DNA from: Agaribacterium sp. ZY112
GTDB lineage: Bacteria > Pseudomonadota > Gammaproteobacteria > Pseudomonadales > Cellvibrionaceae
Direction: 5' to 3'
DNA length: 64,000 nt
Assembly: GCF_041346925.1 (NCBI RefSeq)
Contig: NZ_CP166840.1
Span: 2,475,001 to 2,539,000, forward strand
The notes beneath the pieces were generated by a model. That model made no database searches. It saw only the letters and a program-made list of their open reading frames with translations, and was not told the DNA's origin. Position numbers and translations under genes: made by a program. This document shows positions 50,223 through 62,113 of this stretch, one piece after another; the stretch's first letter is position 1; each line of letters starts with the position of its first letter.

Positions 50223-51122
50223 CTAATACGAAGCTTCTAATAAGCGTTTAGGGTCTTTCTTGCTGTGTAAAAAACCCGATTGTTCGTAGATCTCTCTTAT
50301 TTTGCCTGTTTTTGCTAGTTTATTGATACCTTGGTTTAAGTGTTTTCTTGCCCAAACTCCGTGCTTGGATGACTTAGATATTGTCATATGGCGTGTGCCT
50401 TCTAATACTACGTAAACTCCTTCTACGGGCACAAGTTGTGTTTTGCCATTGCTAAAAAAATCATTGCCGTGATGGTGGGACTCAAGAAAGGTGTAATCGC
50501 TGCGCCCAGCCTCTAACATTCTGTAAATAGAGTCAAAATCCACTGCGCTGGCAACCTGATCGGATAGCTGAGTCATTGTATACAGGTCGTGAGTCCACGT
50601 TCTTACTGCGACGCCTTGGTAGTTGCTTAGGTTAATGTTCTCAGCTTTGGTGCTTTGCAAAGGGTGTGAGGGGGTTGTGTAGGGGGCCTTTTCAAACTCT
50701 CCGTGAGTGATAACCGCTTTGGAGGCCCAAACTTTATTCAGGTTTATCTCTTCAAGCCAAACCGACTCAGCGGCTAAGTCTGCCTTGCCTACTTCGAGTA
50801 AAAATAAGCTGCGTACATGGTTTGGCACGCCTATAAGAATAATCTCTGGATTACTGCCGCTAGCAATAAAGGCATGACAAATAATCTTAAGTTCGGCCGC
50901 GCCTCTATCTTTCGGGCTGTTGAAGTTCTCGGCTATATATTGGCAGCTAACGGGGCGTTGCTGCCATTGCTTTAGTTCCTCCTGAATGGAGTTCTGGTGT
51001 ACTGTGATGGCTAATACGGGCTGGTTTTGGGCAAGATTTAAGTCAGAGAGGCATAAAAGTAATGGGCCGAGCAAAAATGTGCTTAGTATCGTTAGGGGGT
51101 TGTAGCTGTTTCGACTTTTCAT
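50223..51122 (-). CDS. Periplasmic solute-binding-like protein
   Basis: An exported protein of about 299 residues. ATG 51122 is preferred because it starts a plausible signal region (MKSRNSYNPLTILSTFLLGPLLLCL); ATG 51143 adds seven residues. The body resembles family 3 extracellular solute-binding or transporter-substrate-like proteins (GKADLAAESVWLEE, FDSIYRMLEAGRSDYTFLE, ARKHLNQGINKLAKTGKIREIYEQSGF). No transporter or enzyme gene is adjacent, so it is an orphan. Ligand unknown. Confidence 0.7.
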   Translation of the reverse strand: MKSRNSYNPLTILSTFLLGPLLLCLSDLNLAQNQPVLAITVHQNSIQEELKQWQQRPVSCQYIAENFNSPKDRGAAELKIICHAFIASGSNPEIILIGVPNHVRSLFLLEVGKADLAAESVWLEEINLNKVWASKAVITHGEFEKAPYTTPSHPLQSTKAENINLSNYQGVAVRTWTHDLYTMTQLSDQVASAVDFDSIYRMLEAGRSDYTFLESHHHGNDFFSNGKTQLVPVEGVYVVLEGTRHMTISKSSKHGVWARKHLNQGINKLAKTGKIREIYEQSGFLHSKKDPKRLLEASY

Positions 51123-51242
51123 ATTTCGCACCCATACATCCATACACCAATAAGCTTAAGGGGGATGCACGTTTTTGAGTTAAAGCCATTAGTTAAAGTG
51201 TAGCCCTTTTTAAGATATTTACTCGTCTGGCTCTGGAGTCGG

Positions 51243-51548
51243 TTAGTCGTTTTGACGAGTCTTTTCTATCTTTTTACAGTCCCAACCCCAGCTTTCCTGT
51301 TTTTTGATGAATGCGGCGAGTTGTTTTTCACAATAGCCTTTTTCTTTGTCGGCGCGCCAAAGAACTTCAGGGCTTGAGTTCTTGCTGTAGCGAACTTCAC
51401 AGGGGAGTGCAGAAGGCGGCTCTAGATAGTTAAGGCTTAGCTGTCGGCTGTGTTCGCCTTGTTTGCATAGGTAGTTTTGCTGTGGGTGCTCTTGTGCATA
51501 TGAGAGGAGGGGAAGTGTAAGCAGTAGTGTCAGTCGTAAGGGGTTCAT
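51243..51548 (-). CDS. Small exported Cys-containing protein
   Basis: 101 residues with a signal peptide (MNPLRLTLLLTLPLLSYA). The mature part has four Cys (YLCKQG, LPCEVRY, GYCEKQL, WDCKKI), likely two disulfides, and a charged C-terminus. I do not recognise a family; a periplasmic role is inference. Confidence 0.65.
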   Translation of the reverse strand: MNPLRLTLLLTLPLLSYAQEHPQQNYLCKQGEHSRQLSLNYLEPPSALPCEVRYSKNSSPEVLWRADKEKGYCEKQLAAFIKKQESWGWDCKKIEKTRQND

Positions 51549-51727
51549 AGGTGTGGCCCGCCCAGTTAGGGGATGCCTTTTATTGTAGCTTATACGTAGT
51601 TATATGAGGTGGGACAGGCTTAGTTGCAAAGCTTAAGTCGTTTTACAGAAGGCGCTTTTATTTGCCTATTGCTGCAGTGTTGTGACTTGCTGGGTTTTAA
51701 GAAGAGGTGGCGGATCTTTAGGCGAAA

Positions 51728-51757
51728 AAAAACCGCTACATTTCTGTAACGGTTTCT
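51728..51757 (-). terminator. Terminator after tRNA-Asn
   Basis: On the minus strand AACCGTTACA, a GAAA loop and TGTAGCGGTT, followed by a run of T (51726-51733). Confidence 0.75.
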
Positions 51758-51763
51758 TTAATT

Positions 51764-51839
51764 TGGCTCCGCCTGCTGGGCTCGAACCAGCGACCCAATG
51801 ATTAACAGTCATTTGCTCTACCAACTGAGCTAAGGCGGA
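51764..51839 (-). tRNA. tRNA-Asn (GTT)
   Basis: 76 bases with encoded CCA. The acceptor stem TCCGCCT/AGGCGGA pairs; D-loop AGCTCAGTTGGTAGAGC, anticodon GTT in ACTGTTAAT, and T-loop GGTTCGAGCCC are all standard. Confidence 0.97.
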
Positions 51840-51963
51840 ATTTTTTGGGCTATGCCCGAAAAGTGCGCGTATATTAATGTGGCTAGCAGCCTCTGTCAAC
51901 ACTTAAAAAGCACTTTTAACTTGTTGTTTTTTAACCAATTTTGCTTTAACTAAAAAGTAAAAT

Positions 51964-52040
51964 TGGTAGGACCGGGCGGATTCGAACCGCCGACCCCTAC
52001 CATGTCAAGGTAGTGCTCTAACCAACTGAGCTACGGTCCT
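51964..52040 (-). tRNA. tRNA-Val (GAC)
   Basis: 77 bases with encoded CCA. Acceptor AGGACCG/CGGTCCT, D-loop AGCTCAGTTGGTTAGAGC, anticodon stem CTACC/GGTAG with loop TTGACAT (anticodon GAC) and T-arm GGCGGTTCGAATCCGCC. Confidence 0.97.
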
Positions 52041-52103
52041 ACAACAGCTCTCTTAACGAGAGGGCGCGCATTATAAGCACGCCTTTTTTAAAGTGCAATG
52101 TTT

Positions 52104-54668
52104 TTATAGTCCTCCAATTGCTGCAATACCAATTGCTGCTTGATACATGATCTGGGTTACGCTGGCCCAAATGGAAATTCTGTCAACGCGACGGGTATCA
52201 AGAGGTACGATAATAGTGTCGCCAGGCGTCAGTGCTACTGAACGGCCACCAAACCAGCCATTGCCTTTAGGCAGCACTACGGAGCCGTTGGCTTTAATGA
52301 CATAAACGCGCTTTTTATCGGCACTGCGTTTAAAGCCACCGGAGCGTGATAGGTAGTCATTAACATCTAGTTCGGGGTTGTAAAAATGAGAGGTGGCAAA
52401 CTGTACTTCCCCAAGTACGGTGATCGATGGCTTAAAGCGTGGTATTTCAAGAATGTCACCATCCGCGAGCTGGAAGTCAAGCACGTCAGGGCGATCTAAA
52501 ATGCCCGGAAGGTCGATCACTAAGCGGCCTAAGGCTTCAGTACCATCAATATTGGCAAGAATCTGATTGGCTTCATCCCTATCAATGTCTGCGCTGGCCT
52601 TAGACGCTTCTAAGGAACTAGTGGCAATATCGGCTGCAACTTGTTCTCTTAGTGCTGCAAGGCGCTTCTCTTCTAGTTTTCGTAATTCTAAACGAGAGAA
52701 AATAGAGCCTTCAGCATAGGCTTGATGGGTAAGGCCGCCAGCTCGGTTAATGACATCGGTAAGGGTTTCACCAGGCAGAATGGCATAGGTGCCGGGGTGG
52801 CGGAACTCTCCCACCAACTCAACCGTTTCTTTAGTGTGCCAGAGTGGAATTTGTTGTACGCGTAATACGTCACCGGCTTCAAGCACGGGGTCGTTGCTTT
52901 CTAAGTTGGCGGCTATGTGTAAAACAATGCGTTCGTAATCTTCATCAAGCTCGTAGCGAGTAATTTCCGCTTCACGATTAAGGGCGCTTTTGGTAAAGCC
53001 TCCTGCCAGCAACGATAGTTGGCGAGCACTCATATTTTGACTAAAAGGGTATTCGCCGGGGAAGCGTACACTGCCATTAACAATGACGGTTTGTTCGCGC
53101 TGTTCTATATTGGCTTGTAATTTAAGTCGATAAATAAGGTCCGCTAGTACTAGGGTGCGGTCTTGTTCAAAGCCAAATAGATAGAGTTTGTCCCGAGCTT
53201 GTAATAGCGGGTCTGCTTCGCTGTGAGGGCTGCGCCATGCTTGTGTTGGCTCAAAGCTTAATATTTGAATTTCTCGGGTGCCGGGGACCTCACGCTCAAT
53301 CAGGGCAATATCTAAGTCGGGCAGGGCTAGTAGCGCGTCAGCGCTAGTGATGATGTCACTGAAGCGTAAATTGGCTTGCCAAGCGTAGCTCGTTTCGCGC
53401 TTAACGTGACCGCTTACATGAATGACATCGTTTAGTTCTTCAAGGTTGCTACCAACCATTAGAACGTCGCCATTTTCTATTTTTACTTTAGATGCCTTAT
53501 TTCCTTCTAGGCTGACCTTGCTTAAGGTGAGTTCCCCTTGCTTGCCTTGCCTTTTGATTTTTGAGCCTTGCAGATAAGCTTGGGCTTTTAATCCACCCGC
53601 TAAGCGTACGAGATCAGCTGCCGTTTTTTCATTTTTGAGCTCATAAATTGCAGGTCGTTTTACTGCACCATCAATACCTGCGCGTGTACCAACGGGAGGG
53701 ACAAAAATAACGTCACCGGGTAATAAACGGCTGTCTTTGCTTGTGTCGCCATTAAGAAGTAGATCGTAGAGGTCGAGCTTGCTAATGGTAAGGCCGTTGC
53801 GTTTCAGCTCGATATTACGCAAAGAGCCAATTTGGGTAATACCACCACTGGCAAAAATGGCGTTAGTCATTGTTGATAAAGAGCCAACAACGTAGCTGCC
53901 TGGGATATTGACATCACCCAAAACAAAAACACGAATCGTGCGAAGCATGCCCATCGAGACAGAGGCGTTAATGCCAATCATTTGCTCGCGTACAAGCTCT
54001 TCAATTTTATCGGATACCTGTTTAAAGGTGAGGCCGGCAAAAGGCACGGGGCCTATACGAGGGAAATCGATGGTGCCGTTGCGAGTAATCACTAGCTCAT
54101 GTTTAGAGCTTTCTTTACCGTAAAGTTGGACATTAATCGTATCACCAGGGCCTAAGATATATTCTGCAGGAATAGGGATGTCTTCGGCTGGTGTAAAGGT
54201 TTCAGCGCCAAAATCAAACAAATCATAGCCGTAAGGCTGAAGGCCTTTGTCTTCTTTTGAGTCCATAAACATCATCAGGGCTTCAGGGCTCATAGGAACG
54301 CCGGGCATTCCCGGTATCGTCATACCTTGCCCCATGGCGCCGGCTGCCATCATGGCAGAGCTGCTGTCGGCAGCACTCACAGCTTGCCCGGTGGGGTTGT
54401 CAGCAGTACGTTTACCGCTTACAGGGACTTGACCAGGGTTCTTTTGTGTCGAGTCACTCCCGCCTGCGCCTTCTTCGAGCATGGCGTTGATGTCATCTAG
54501 GTTCACGCCCATTGATGAAGCAATCGCTTCCTGTTGAGCTGGCGACATGCGCTTAAATTGCTCAATTTGTTCGGCAGTTGGCGTAAAAGCTAGAGTGCTG
54601 ATAGAAAAAAGAGTCAGGGCTAGGCCAATAACGGCGCTGCGCAAGGCAAAAAGCATTGTGTTGTCCAT
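52104..54668 (-). CDS. Polysaccharide export protein with repeated SLBB domains
   Basis: Outer-membrane or periplasmic Wza-like protein. I start at ATG 54668 because it opens a signal peptide (MDNTMLFALRSAVIGLALTL); ATGs at 54731 and 54749 extend it, and none has a good SD. Residues in order: Gly/Met-rich linker (about 60-140), the Poly_export domain (ILGPGDTINVQLYGKE), then about six SLBB-type repeats (for example VFVLGDVNIPGSYVV, VNGSVRFPGEYPF, VELVGEFRHPGTYAI, VLGEVQFATSHFYNP). It ends near the membrane. No wzc or wzb-type gene is adjacent. About 854 residues. Confidence 0.85.
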   Translation of the reverse strand: MDNTMLFALRSAVIGLALTLFSISTLAFTPTAEQIEQFKRMSPAQQEAIASSMGVNLDDINAMLEEGAGGSDSTQKNPGQVPVSGKRTADNPTGQAVSAADSSSAMMAAGAMGQGMTIPGMPGVPMSPEALMMFMDSKEDKGLQPYGYDLFDFGAETFTPAEDIPIPAEYILGPGDTINVQLYGKESSKHELVITRNGTIDFPRIGPVPFAGLTFKQVSDKIEELVREQMIGINASVSMGMLRTIRVFVLGDVNIPGSYVVGSLSTMTNAIFASGGITQIGSLRNIELKRNGLTISKLDLYDLLLNGDTSKDSRLLPGDVIFVPPVGTRAGIDGAVKRPAIYELKNEKTAADLVRLAGGLKAQAYLQGSKIKRQGKQGELTLSKVSLEGNKASKVKIENGDVLMVGSNLEELNDVIHVSGHVKRETSYAWQANLRFSDIITSADALLALPDLDIALIEREVPGTREIQILSFEPTQAWRSPHSEADPLLQARDKLYLFGFEQDRTLVLADLIYRLKLQANIEQREQTVIVNGSVRFPGEYPFSQNMSARQLSLLAGGFTKSALNREAEITRYELDEDYERIVLHIAANLESNDPVLEAGDVLRVQQIPLWHTKETVELVGEFRHPGTYAILPGETLTDVINRAGGLTHQAYAEGSIFSRLELRKLEEKRLAALREQVAADIATSSLEASKASADIDRDEANQILANIDGTEALGRLVIDLPGILDRPDVLDFQLADGDILEIPRFKPSITVLGEVQFATSHFYNPELDVNDYLSRSGGFKRSADKKRVYVIKANGSVVLPKGNGWFGGRSVALTPGDTIIVPLDTRRVDRISIWASVTQIMYQAAIGIAAIGGL

Positions 54669-54892
54669 GTGTTTTGATTGGTTTGATGGCGTATTTGCTG
54701 TGCTTTTTAGTTGTTGTACGTACAGCGTCATGCCAGTCGGCTTCAGCATCTTAAGGCCATATAAATTGCAGTCAATGACTTAGGCTTATTCAATTACACT
54801 TTTATCGCGTGAAGCTATATACTCGCGCGCTCTTCATTTATATGTCTCACGTGACCTTTCGTAGGGGCCACCACTGAATTTGGAAACAAGAT

Positions 54893-56836
54893 ATGCCTGT
54901 AATTACCCTTCCTGACGGTTCCACTCGTAGTTTTGATCAGCCTATTACGGTGATGCAAGTGGCCGCTGATATTGGCCCTGGTTTGGCTAAAGCCACCATT
55001 GCCGGCCGTATCAATGGCGCGCGCGTTGATGCCTGTGAATTAATCAGCGACGATGCTGAGCTACAAATCATAACCGCCAGGGATGACGACGGCCTTGAGA
55101 TTATTCGTCATAGTTGTGCTCATTTGTTGGGACACGCCCTTAAGCAAATGTGGCCTGATGCCAAAATGGCTATTGGTCCTACCATTGAAAACGGTTTTTA
55201 TTACGATATCGAACTAGAGCACGTGCTCAGTGAAGATGACGTCGTGGCGCTTGAAAAGCGTATGTTGGAACTGGCTAAGACAAACTATGACGTCGTTAAA
55301 AAAACGGCTACATGGGAAGAAGCGCTTAGCACCTTTGAGCAGCGCCAAGAGCCTTATAAGATAGAAATCTTAGAGCGCGATATACCTAAGAGCGCGACTC
55401 CTGGTCTTTATCATCATGAGGAGTACGTGGATATGTGCCGCGGCCCTCATGTGCCTAATATGAAATTCTGTCACTACTTTAAGCTTTTACGTGTTAATGG
55501 GGCTTACTGGCGTGGCGATAGCGACAATAAAATGTTGCAGCGTATATATGGCACCGCTTTCCCTGATAAAAAGCAGCTGAAAGCACATATGCGTTTCTTG
55601 GAAGAGGCGGCCAAGCGCGATCACCGTAAAATTGGTAAAAAACTCGATCTTTTTCATATTCAAGAAGAAGCGCCAGGCATGGTGTTTTGGCACCCAGCGG
55701 GTTGGTCAGTTTATACCGTAGTCGAAGCTTATATGCGCCGAGTGCAGGAGTTAAATGGCTACGCAGAAATTAAAACTCCACAAGTGGTCGATCGCACTTT
55801 GTGGGAGCGTTCGGGGCACTGGGATAAATTCCGTGACAATATGTTTACAGTGGAGTCCGAAGCGCGTGATTATGCGGTTAAACCAATGAACTGCCCATGT
55901 CATGTGCAGGTTTTTAATCAAGGTTTAAAAAGTTATCGTGATTTACCTTTGCGTTTAGCTGAATTTGGTTCGTGTCACCGTAATGAAGCGTCTGGCACCT
56001 TGCAAGGCTTGATGCGTGTGCGTGGGTTTACCCAAGATGACGCGCATATTTTCTGTGAAGAGAGCGCAATTCAAGAAGAGGTGAGTCAATTCACGGATCT
56101 TTTATTTGATGTCTACAAAGACTTTGGCTTTGAAGACGTACTGATTCGCCTGTCTACTCGCCCAGAAGAGCGTGTGGGTTCCGATGAAGACTGGGATAAA
56201 GCCGAAGAGGCGCTGTCTGTGGCGTTAGATAGCAAGGGGCTTGATTTCACTTTGTTGCCTGGAGAGGGCGCCTTTTACGGCCCTAAAATTGAATTTTCTC
56301 TGCGTGACTGTCTAGGTCGTGTTTGGCAATGCGGTACGATTCAGGTCGATTTCTCTATGCCTGGTCGTCTTGGGGCTCAATATGTCGCTGAAGATGGCTC
56401 GCGTCAGACCCCTGTTATGCTGCATCGCGCCATCTTGGGTTCTTTTGAGCGTTTTATTGGTATCTTGATTGAACACTATGAAGGGGCATTTCCTGCATGG
56501 TTGGCGCCTACTCAAGCTGTTTTGCTAAATATTACCGATGCTCAGGCCGAATATGCGCAAAAAGTCGAACAAAGCTTGCAAAACAAGGGTTTCCGCGTCG
56601 TTTCTGACTTGAGAAATGAGAAGATCGGCTTTAAAATCCGCGAGCACACTTTGCAGAAGACCCCATTTTTACTTGTTGTGGGTGATAAAGAAGTTGAAAC
56701 CGGCACTATTACCGTGCGTGCTCGCAACGGTAAAGACCTAGGTTCTATGTCAATTGAAGCTTTTGAAGAGCTACTTGACGCGGCTGTTGCTAAGCGCGGA
56801 CGCATAGAAAAGGTTGAAGAGTCAGCAGAAAGTTGA
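54893..56836 (+). CDS. thrS: Threonyl-tRNA synthetase
   Basis: Charges tRNA-Thr. 647 residues. The order is TGS domain (1-60), editing domain ([17 protein letters not shown] at about 77-93, with the editing Cys in [10 protein letters not shown]), class II catalytic core (zinc ligands in [28 protein letters not shown], and the final motif 3 near [22 protein letters not shown]), and the anticodon domain. Head of the thrS-infC-rpmI-rplT group. Confidence 0.98.
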   Translation: MPVITLPDGSTRSFDQPITVMQVAADIGPGLAKATIAGRINGARVDACELISDDAELQIITARDDDGLEIIRHSCAHLLGHALKQMWPDAKMAIGPTIENGFYYDIELEHVLSEDDVVALEKRMLELAKTNYDVVKKTATWEEALSTFEQRQEPYKIEILERDIPKSATPGLYHHEEYVDMCRGPHVPNMKFCHYFKLLRVNGAYWRGDSDNKMLQRIYGTAFPDKKQLKAHMRFLEEAAKRDHRKIGKKLDLFHIQEEAPGMVFWHPAGWSVYTVVEAYMRRVQELNGYAEIKTPQVVDRTLWERSGHWDKFRDNMFTVESEARDYAVKPMNCPCHVQVFNQGLKSYRDLPLRLAEFGSCHRNEASGTLQGLMRVRGFTQDDAHIFCEESAIQEEVSQFTDLLFDVYKDFGFEDVLIRLSTRPEERVGSDEDWDKAEEALSVALDSKGLDFTLLPGEGAFYGPKIEFSLRDCLGRVWQCGTIQVDFSMPGRLGAQYVAEDGSRQTPVMLHRAILGSFERFIGILIEHYEGAFPAWLAPTQAVLLNITDAQAEYAQKVEQSLQNKGFRVVSDLRNEKIGFKIREHTLQKTPFLLVVGDKEVETGTITVRARNGKDLGSMSIEAFEELLDAAVAKRGRIEKVEESAES

Positions 56837-56922
56837 TTAAAACCGGTCAATTGACTCAAAAAGCCGCCTTTGGCGGTTTTTTGACATATACTGCAAGTTT
56901 TTACGCTTAGGAGAAAAACACA

Positions 56923-57462
56923 ATTAATAATCGCAACGCCAAAGGCCAGTCCAAGAAACCGGCCATTAACGACCAAATTAAAGCCAATCAGGTTCGCCTC
57001 ATTGGTTCGGACGGCTCGCAAAAGGGCATCGTAAGCTTAAATGAAGCGCTCGAACAAGCGCGTGCAGAGAGCATGGATCTTGTGGCAATGGCCGCTGAAG
57101 CAGATCCTGTTGTTTGTAAAATCATGGATTACGGTAAACATCTATTTGAAGCGAAGAAAGCTAAAGCTGCTGCCAAGAAAAAGCAAAAGCAGCAACAAAT
57201 CAAAGAGATGAAATTCCGCCCTGGCACGGAAGAGGGTGATTATCAGATTAAGCTGCGAAATATCACTAAGTTTATTGAAAACGGTGATAAGGCTAAATGT
57301 AGCTTGCGCTATCGCGGGCGAGAAATGGCCCATCAAGAGCTCGGTATGGAGATGTTAAAGCGTATCGAGAATGATCTTGAAGAGATTGCAACAGTTGAGC
57401 AATATCCAAAAATGGAAGGCCGCCAACTGATTATGGTATTGGCGCCTAAAAAGAAAAAGTAG
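56923..57462 (+). CDS. infC: Translation initiation factor IF-3, ATT start
   Basis: Binds the 30S subunit and checks start codons. The in-frame start is ATT 56923, with AGGAG (56909-56913) 9 bases before it, giving 179 residues beginning NNRNAKGQ. The first ATG (57073) would delete the conserved N-domain, so ATT is correct; infC uses a non-AUG codon for feedback control. Motifs: [14 protein letters not shown] [19 protein letters not shown], and [18 protein letters not shown]. Followed by an attenuator-like hairpin before rpmI. Confidence 0.96.
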   Translation: MNNRNAKGQSKKPAINDQIKANQVRLIGSDGSQKGIVSLNEALEQARAESMDLVAMAAEADPVVCKIMDYGKHLFEAKKAKAAAKKKQKQQQIKEMKFRPGTEEGDYQIKLRNITKFIENGDKAKCSLRYRGREMAHQELGMEMLKRIENDLEEIATVEQYPKMEGRQLIMVLAPKKKK

Positions 57463-57484
57463 TCGCTTATATTTGTGAATTTGA

Positions 57485-57533
57485 GGTGGCTGCCCAGCCA
57501 CAAATAGACAAAACAGTTACTGTTTTGTGTTTT
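57485..57533 (+). terminator. Hairpins between infC and rpmI
   Basis: GTGGCTG-CCC-AGCCAC (57486-57501), then ACAAAACAG (57508-57516) with CTGTTTTGT (57520-57528) followed by GTTTTT. The second looks like a terminator or attenuator inside the infC-rpmI-rplT operon, a place where L20 controls translation in other bacteria. Confidence 0.7.
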
Positions 57534-57635
57534 TAAATGGGCAGGGGTGATGAGAGTCACTTACGTGAGTCGCCGGGCTTTTAGCTGCCTGAGGGGACTT
57601 AACTTTAATCATGATGAACTTCTGGAGTATTAATC

Positions 57636-57833
57636 ATGGCTTCAAAAGCTAAAGTACACAGTGGCGCAGCAAAGCGCTTTAAAAAAACTGCAAAAGGTCT
57701 TAAGCGCAAAAGCGCTCACAAGAGCCATATCCTGACCAAGATGACTACTAAGCGTAAGCGTCAGCTTCGCGGCACTAGCCAAGTTAATGCTGTTGACGTG
57801 CCAAACGTTAAACGCATGCTTCGTGAAGTGTAA
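57636..57833 (+). CDS. rpmI: 50S ribosomal protein L35
   Basis: 65 residues, highly basic, matching L35 ([20 protein letters not shown], then [22 protein letters not shown]). GGAG at the SD position. Between infC and rplT, as in most bacteria. Confidence 0.98.
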   Translation: MASKAKVHSGAAKRFKKTAKGLKRKSAHKSHILTKMTTKRKRQLRGTSQVNAVDVPNVKRMLREV

Positions 57834-57867
57834 ACCCTAGTAATCATTATTTTTTGAGGATATTTAA

Positions 57868-58227
57868 ATGGCTCGAGTAAAACGTGGTGTTGTCGCCCGT
57901 CGTCGACACAAAAAAGTACTTAAGGCTGCAAAAGGTTACTACGGTGCACGTTCACGTGTATTTCGCGTAGCTAAGCAGGCAGTAATTAAAGCTGGTCAAT
58001 ACGCTTACCGTGACCGTCGTGTTAAAAAACGCAACTTCCGCGCTTTGTGGATTACGCGTATTAACGCTCAGTCTCGTAACGAAGGCTTAAGCTATAGCCG
58101 TCTAATCGCTGGTCTTAAAAAAGCCGACATCGCTCTTGATCGTCGTGTTCTTGCTGACCTAGCTATTCACGATAAAGCCGCATTTGGCGCTATCGTGGCT
58201 AAGGCTAAAGAAGCACTTGCCGCTTAA
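57868..58227 (+). CDS. rplT: 50S ribosomal protein L20
   Basis: 119 residues; opens [20 protein letters not shown] and ends with [21 protein letters not shown]20 is also the translational repressor of this operon in E. coli. GAGGA precedes ATG 57868. Followed by a strong terminator. Confidence 0.98.
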   Translation: MARVKRGVVARRRHKKVLKAAKGYYGARSRVFRVAKQAVIKAGQYAYRDRRVKKRNFRALWITRINAQSRNEGLSYSRLIAGLKKADIALDRRVLADLAIHDKAAFGAIVAKAKEALAA

Positions 58228-58245
58228 TCGCGCGAGTCTTTCTAC

Positions 58246-58280
58246 AAAAAAGGGAAGGGCCGTAGGCGCTTCCCTTTTTT
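58246..58280 (+). terminator. Terminator of infC-rpmI-rplT
   Basis: AAGGGAAG (58250-58257) and CTTCCCTT (58269-58276) with further pairing inside and TTTTTT after. A second stem GCCCG...CGGGC (58283-58304) lies before pheS. Confidence 0.88.
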
Positions 58281-58331
58281 ATTGCCCGAAACATGAGTAT
58301 CGGGCCACACATATTTTGATATTGTTGTTAG

Positions 58332-59366
<1,035 letters not shown>

Positions 59367-59427
59367 GGCTGCCTAAATCTAAACCTAGTTGCACAAGTCA
59401 TCAAAAAAATTAAGACAGTGAAGTGAT

Positions 59428-61803
59428 ATGAAAATCAGTGAGTCCTGGTTAAGAGAGTGGGTTCAACCAGAAGTTGATACCGAAGAGCTAATTGAACAGC
59501 TAACAATGGCCGGCCTTGAAGTCGATGGCATTGAAAACGTAGCCGGTGAGTTTAGCGGTGTTGTTGTCGGTCAAATCGAACAGACTGAGCAGCACCCAGA
59601 TGCAGATAAGTTGCGTGTGTGTCAGGTTAAAGGCCCTAATGACGAGCTTTTTCAAGTTGTCTGTGGTGCAGCAAATGCGCGCGAAGGTATTAAGATTCCT
59701 TTTGCAATGATTGGCGCAGTATTGCCTGGCAACTTTAAAATTAAAAAAGCCAAACTACGTGGTGTTGAAAGTTTTGGCATGCTCTGCGGTCAAACCGAAC
59801 TTGAGGCTGGCGACGATGACAGTGGCTTGTGGGAATTAGCCGCAGATGCCCCAGTGGGTGAAGATCTACGCAGTTACTTGCAGCTAGAAGACAATATCAT
59901 CGAGGTGGATCTAACACCAAATCGTGCAGATTGCCTAGGTCTTAAAGGTATTGCCCGTGAAGTGGGCGTATTAAATCGCTGTGATGTGCAGCAGCCTGAA
60001 TTCGAAAAAGCGCCAGTTACAAGTGCTAAATCAATTGCGATTAATTTAGCTGCCAGCGATGCCTGCCCTCGTTATCTGGGGCGTGTTATTGAGGGTGTGG
60101 ATATCAGTAAGCCTAGCCCGCTTTGGTTGCAAGAGAAATTGCGCCGTAGTGATATTCGACCTATTGATGCCGTGGTGGACGTTACCAATTACGTACTGCT
60201 CGAGCTGGGCCAGCCCATGCATGCCTTTGATTTAGACAGCATCAACGGTGCTATTACAGTACGTATGGCTGAAGATGGCGAAAAGCTGACTCTGCTTGAT
60301 GAACAAGAGCTTAGTTTAAAAAGCGATACGCTGGTTATTGCCGATGAGCAGCAGGCTCTTGCTGCGGCAGGCATTATGGGTGGTTTAAGCTCTGCGGTGA
60401 GCGAAACGAGTAGTAATCTCTTGTTAGAAGCGGCTTTCTTTAATCCGATCGCAATAGCGGGCAAGGCCCGTAACTACGGCTTGCACACGGACTCTTCCCA
60501 CCGTTTTGAGCGCGGTGTTGATTACAACTTAGCTGCTGAAGCCATGGAGCGTGCCACTCAGTTAATCATTGATATTTGTGGCGGCCAAGCAGGGCAGGTT
60601 CAGCTTGCTGAAGATTCAGCCAAATTGCCACAGAGTAAAACGGTTCGCTTGCGCAGGGCTCGTATTGAATCAGGTTTAGGTTTTGCCATTCCAGATACGG
60701 ATGTTGTTGAGATTCTGACCCGCCTAGGTCTGCAGCTGATTGACACGAATGAAGAAGGCTGGAGTTTCACAGTACCGAGCTATCGTTTTGATATCAGTAT
60801 CGAGGCTGATCTACTTGAAGAGTTAGCTCGTATCTATGGTTATAACAACTTGCCGACAACAACAAACTTTGTTCCTCAGCAGTTGCCAACTAAGAGTGAA
60901 ACTCAAAAGCATATTGATGAGCTAGCTGCACAGTTAGTAGGACGTGACTACCGTGAAGCCATTACTTATAGCTTTATCGAGCCGGCTTTGCAGCAACGTT
61001 TCTTTGGCGATGCTGAAGCGGTTGAGCTACTCAACCCTATTAGTGCCGACCTAAGTGTTATGCGCACAAGCTTGTTGCCGGGGTTAGTGCAAACCTGTGT
61101 TAACAATGCCAAGCGCCAACACAGCCGTATACGCCTGTTTGAGCGCGGTTTACGCTTTAAGTTAGAAGGCGACAAGCTGAATCAGGTTGATGGTATTGCA
61201 GGCCTTATATTTGGCGAGCGAGAAGCATCTAGTTGGCTGGCTTCTAAGGAACGTGTTGATTTTTACGACATCAAAGGTGATGTTGAAAGCCTACTTAGTG
61301 TAGGTGGATTACAAGTAAGCTTTAGCGCTGATCAAAGCTTAGCGCACATGCACCCAGGGCAATGTGCCAGTGTGAGCATAGACGGTGAACAAGTGGGTTA
61401 TGTTGGGGCCTTGCACCCTGAGCTCGCTAAAGCTGTTGGCTTGAAAAAAGGGGCCTTTGTATTTGAGTTAGACCTAGAACCTATACTCAGAGCAAGTGTG
61501 CCTAGTTACCGTGTTATTTCTCGTTATCCAGAGGTTGAGCGTGATCTTGCCTTCCTTGTAGCTAGCACGACACCGGCTGCAGAGATGGAAAAAGCGATTG
61601 CAAGTGCAGCAGGCGAACATTTGAAGCAGTTAAAGGTTTTTGACATTTATAGTGGCGAAGGCATTGATTCTGAAAGAAAAAGTGTTGCCTTTAACTTGAC
61701 CTTTCAAGATTCATCGCGCACCCTTAACGAGGAAGAAGTGAATGCTGCAATTGATGCGGTAATCAGTAAACTCGAAGGGGACTTGGATGCCACTCTCCGA
61801 TAA
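59428..61803 (+). CDS. pheT: Phenylalanyl-tRNA synthetase beta subunit
   Basis: Beta chain of PheRS: tRNA binding and editing. 791 residues, bacterial long form. N-terminal tRNA-binding OB fold ([20 protein letters not shown]), B3/B4 editing domain ([25 protein letters not shown]), B5 domain, core and the C-terminal FDX-ACB domain ([14 protein letters not shown]). Overlaps ihfA by 17 bases. Confidence 0.98.
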   Translation: MKISESWLREWVQPEVDTEELIEQLTMAGLEVDGIENVAGEFSGVVVGQIEQTEQHPDADKLRVCQVKGPNDELFQVVCGAANAREGIKIPFAMIGAVLPGNFKIKKAKLRGVESFGMLCGQTELEAGDDDSGLWELAADAPVGEDLRSYLQLEDNIIEVDLTPNRADCLGLKGIAREVGVLNRCDVQQPEFEKAPVTSAKSIAINLAASDACPRYLGRVIEGVDISKPSPLWLQEKLRRSDIRPIDAVVDVTNYVLLELGQPMHAFDLDSINGAITVRMAEDGEKLTLLDEQELSLKSDTLVIADEQQALAAAGIMGGLSSAVSETSSNLLLEAAFFNPIAIAGKARNYGLHTDSSHRFERGVDYNLAAEAMERATQLIIDICGGQAGQVQLAEDSAKLPQSKTVRLRRARIESGLGFAIPDTDVVEILTRLGLQLIDTNEEGWSFTVPSYRFDISIEADLLEELARIYGYNNLPTTTNFVPQQLPTKSETQKHIDELAAQLVGRDYREAITYSFIEPALQQRFFGDAEAVELLNPISADLSVMRTSLLPGLVQTCVNNAKRQHSRIRLFERGLRFKLEGDKLNQVDGIAGLIFGEREASSWLASKERVDFYDIKGDVESLLSVGGLQVSFSADQSLAHMHPGQCASVSIDGEQVGYVGALHPELAKAVGLKKGAFVFELDLEPILRASVPSYRVISRYPEVERDLAFLVASTTPAAEMEKAIASAAGEHLKQLKVFDIYSGEGIDSERKSVAFNLTFQDSSRTLNEEEVNAAIDAVISKLEGDLDATLR

Positions 61804-62113
61804 CGATATTACAGAATCGTTAACTAAAGCAGACCTAGCTGAGCGTCTCTATGAGGAGCTCGGCTTTAACAAGCGCGAAGCGAAGGAACTCGTGGAACTC
61901 TTTTTTAATGAGATCCGTGATGCTTTGGTGAACAACGAGCAGGTTAAATTATCAGGTTTTGGTAATTTTGAACTGCGAGAGAAAAAGGAACGCCCCGGGC
62001 GCAACCCCAAAACAGGGGAAGAAATACCGATTACCGCACGTCGTGTAGTCACATTTCGGCCTGGGCAAAAACTGAAAGTAAGGGTTGAAGCGTATGCTGG
62101 AACCGAGCAATAA
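61787..62113 (+). CDS. ihfA: Integration host factor alpha subunit
   Basis: DNA-bending protein; with IhfB it also helps sigma-54 promoters, so it is relevant to the nif promoters in this window. 108 residues. HU-fold: [26 protein letters not shown], then [22 protein letters not shown] with the arm Pro. ATG 61787 lies inside the end of pheT, the usual gene order in gammaproteobacteria. Confidence 0.97.
   Translation: MPLSDNDITESLTKADLAERLYEELGFNKREAKELVELFFNEIRDALVNNEQVKLSGFGNFELREKKERPGRNPKTGEEIPITARRVVTFRPGQKLKVRVEAYAGTEQ

Noticed and set aside
51666..51902. A 78-codon frame over tRNA-Asn
   Set aside because: It reads through the tRNA (AQLVEQMTVNHWVAGSSPAGG is the usual tRNA-derived peptide).
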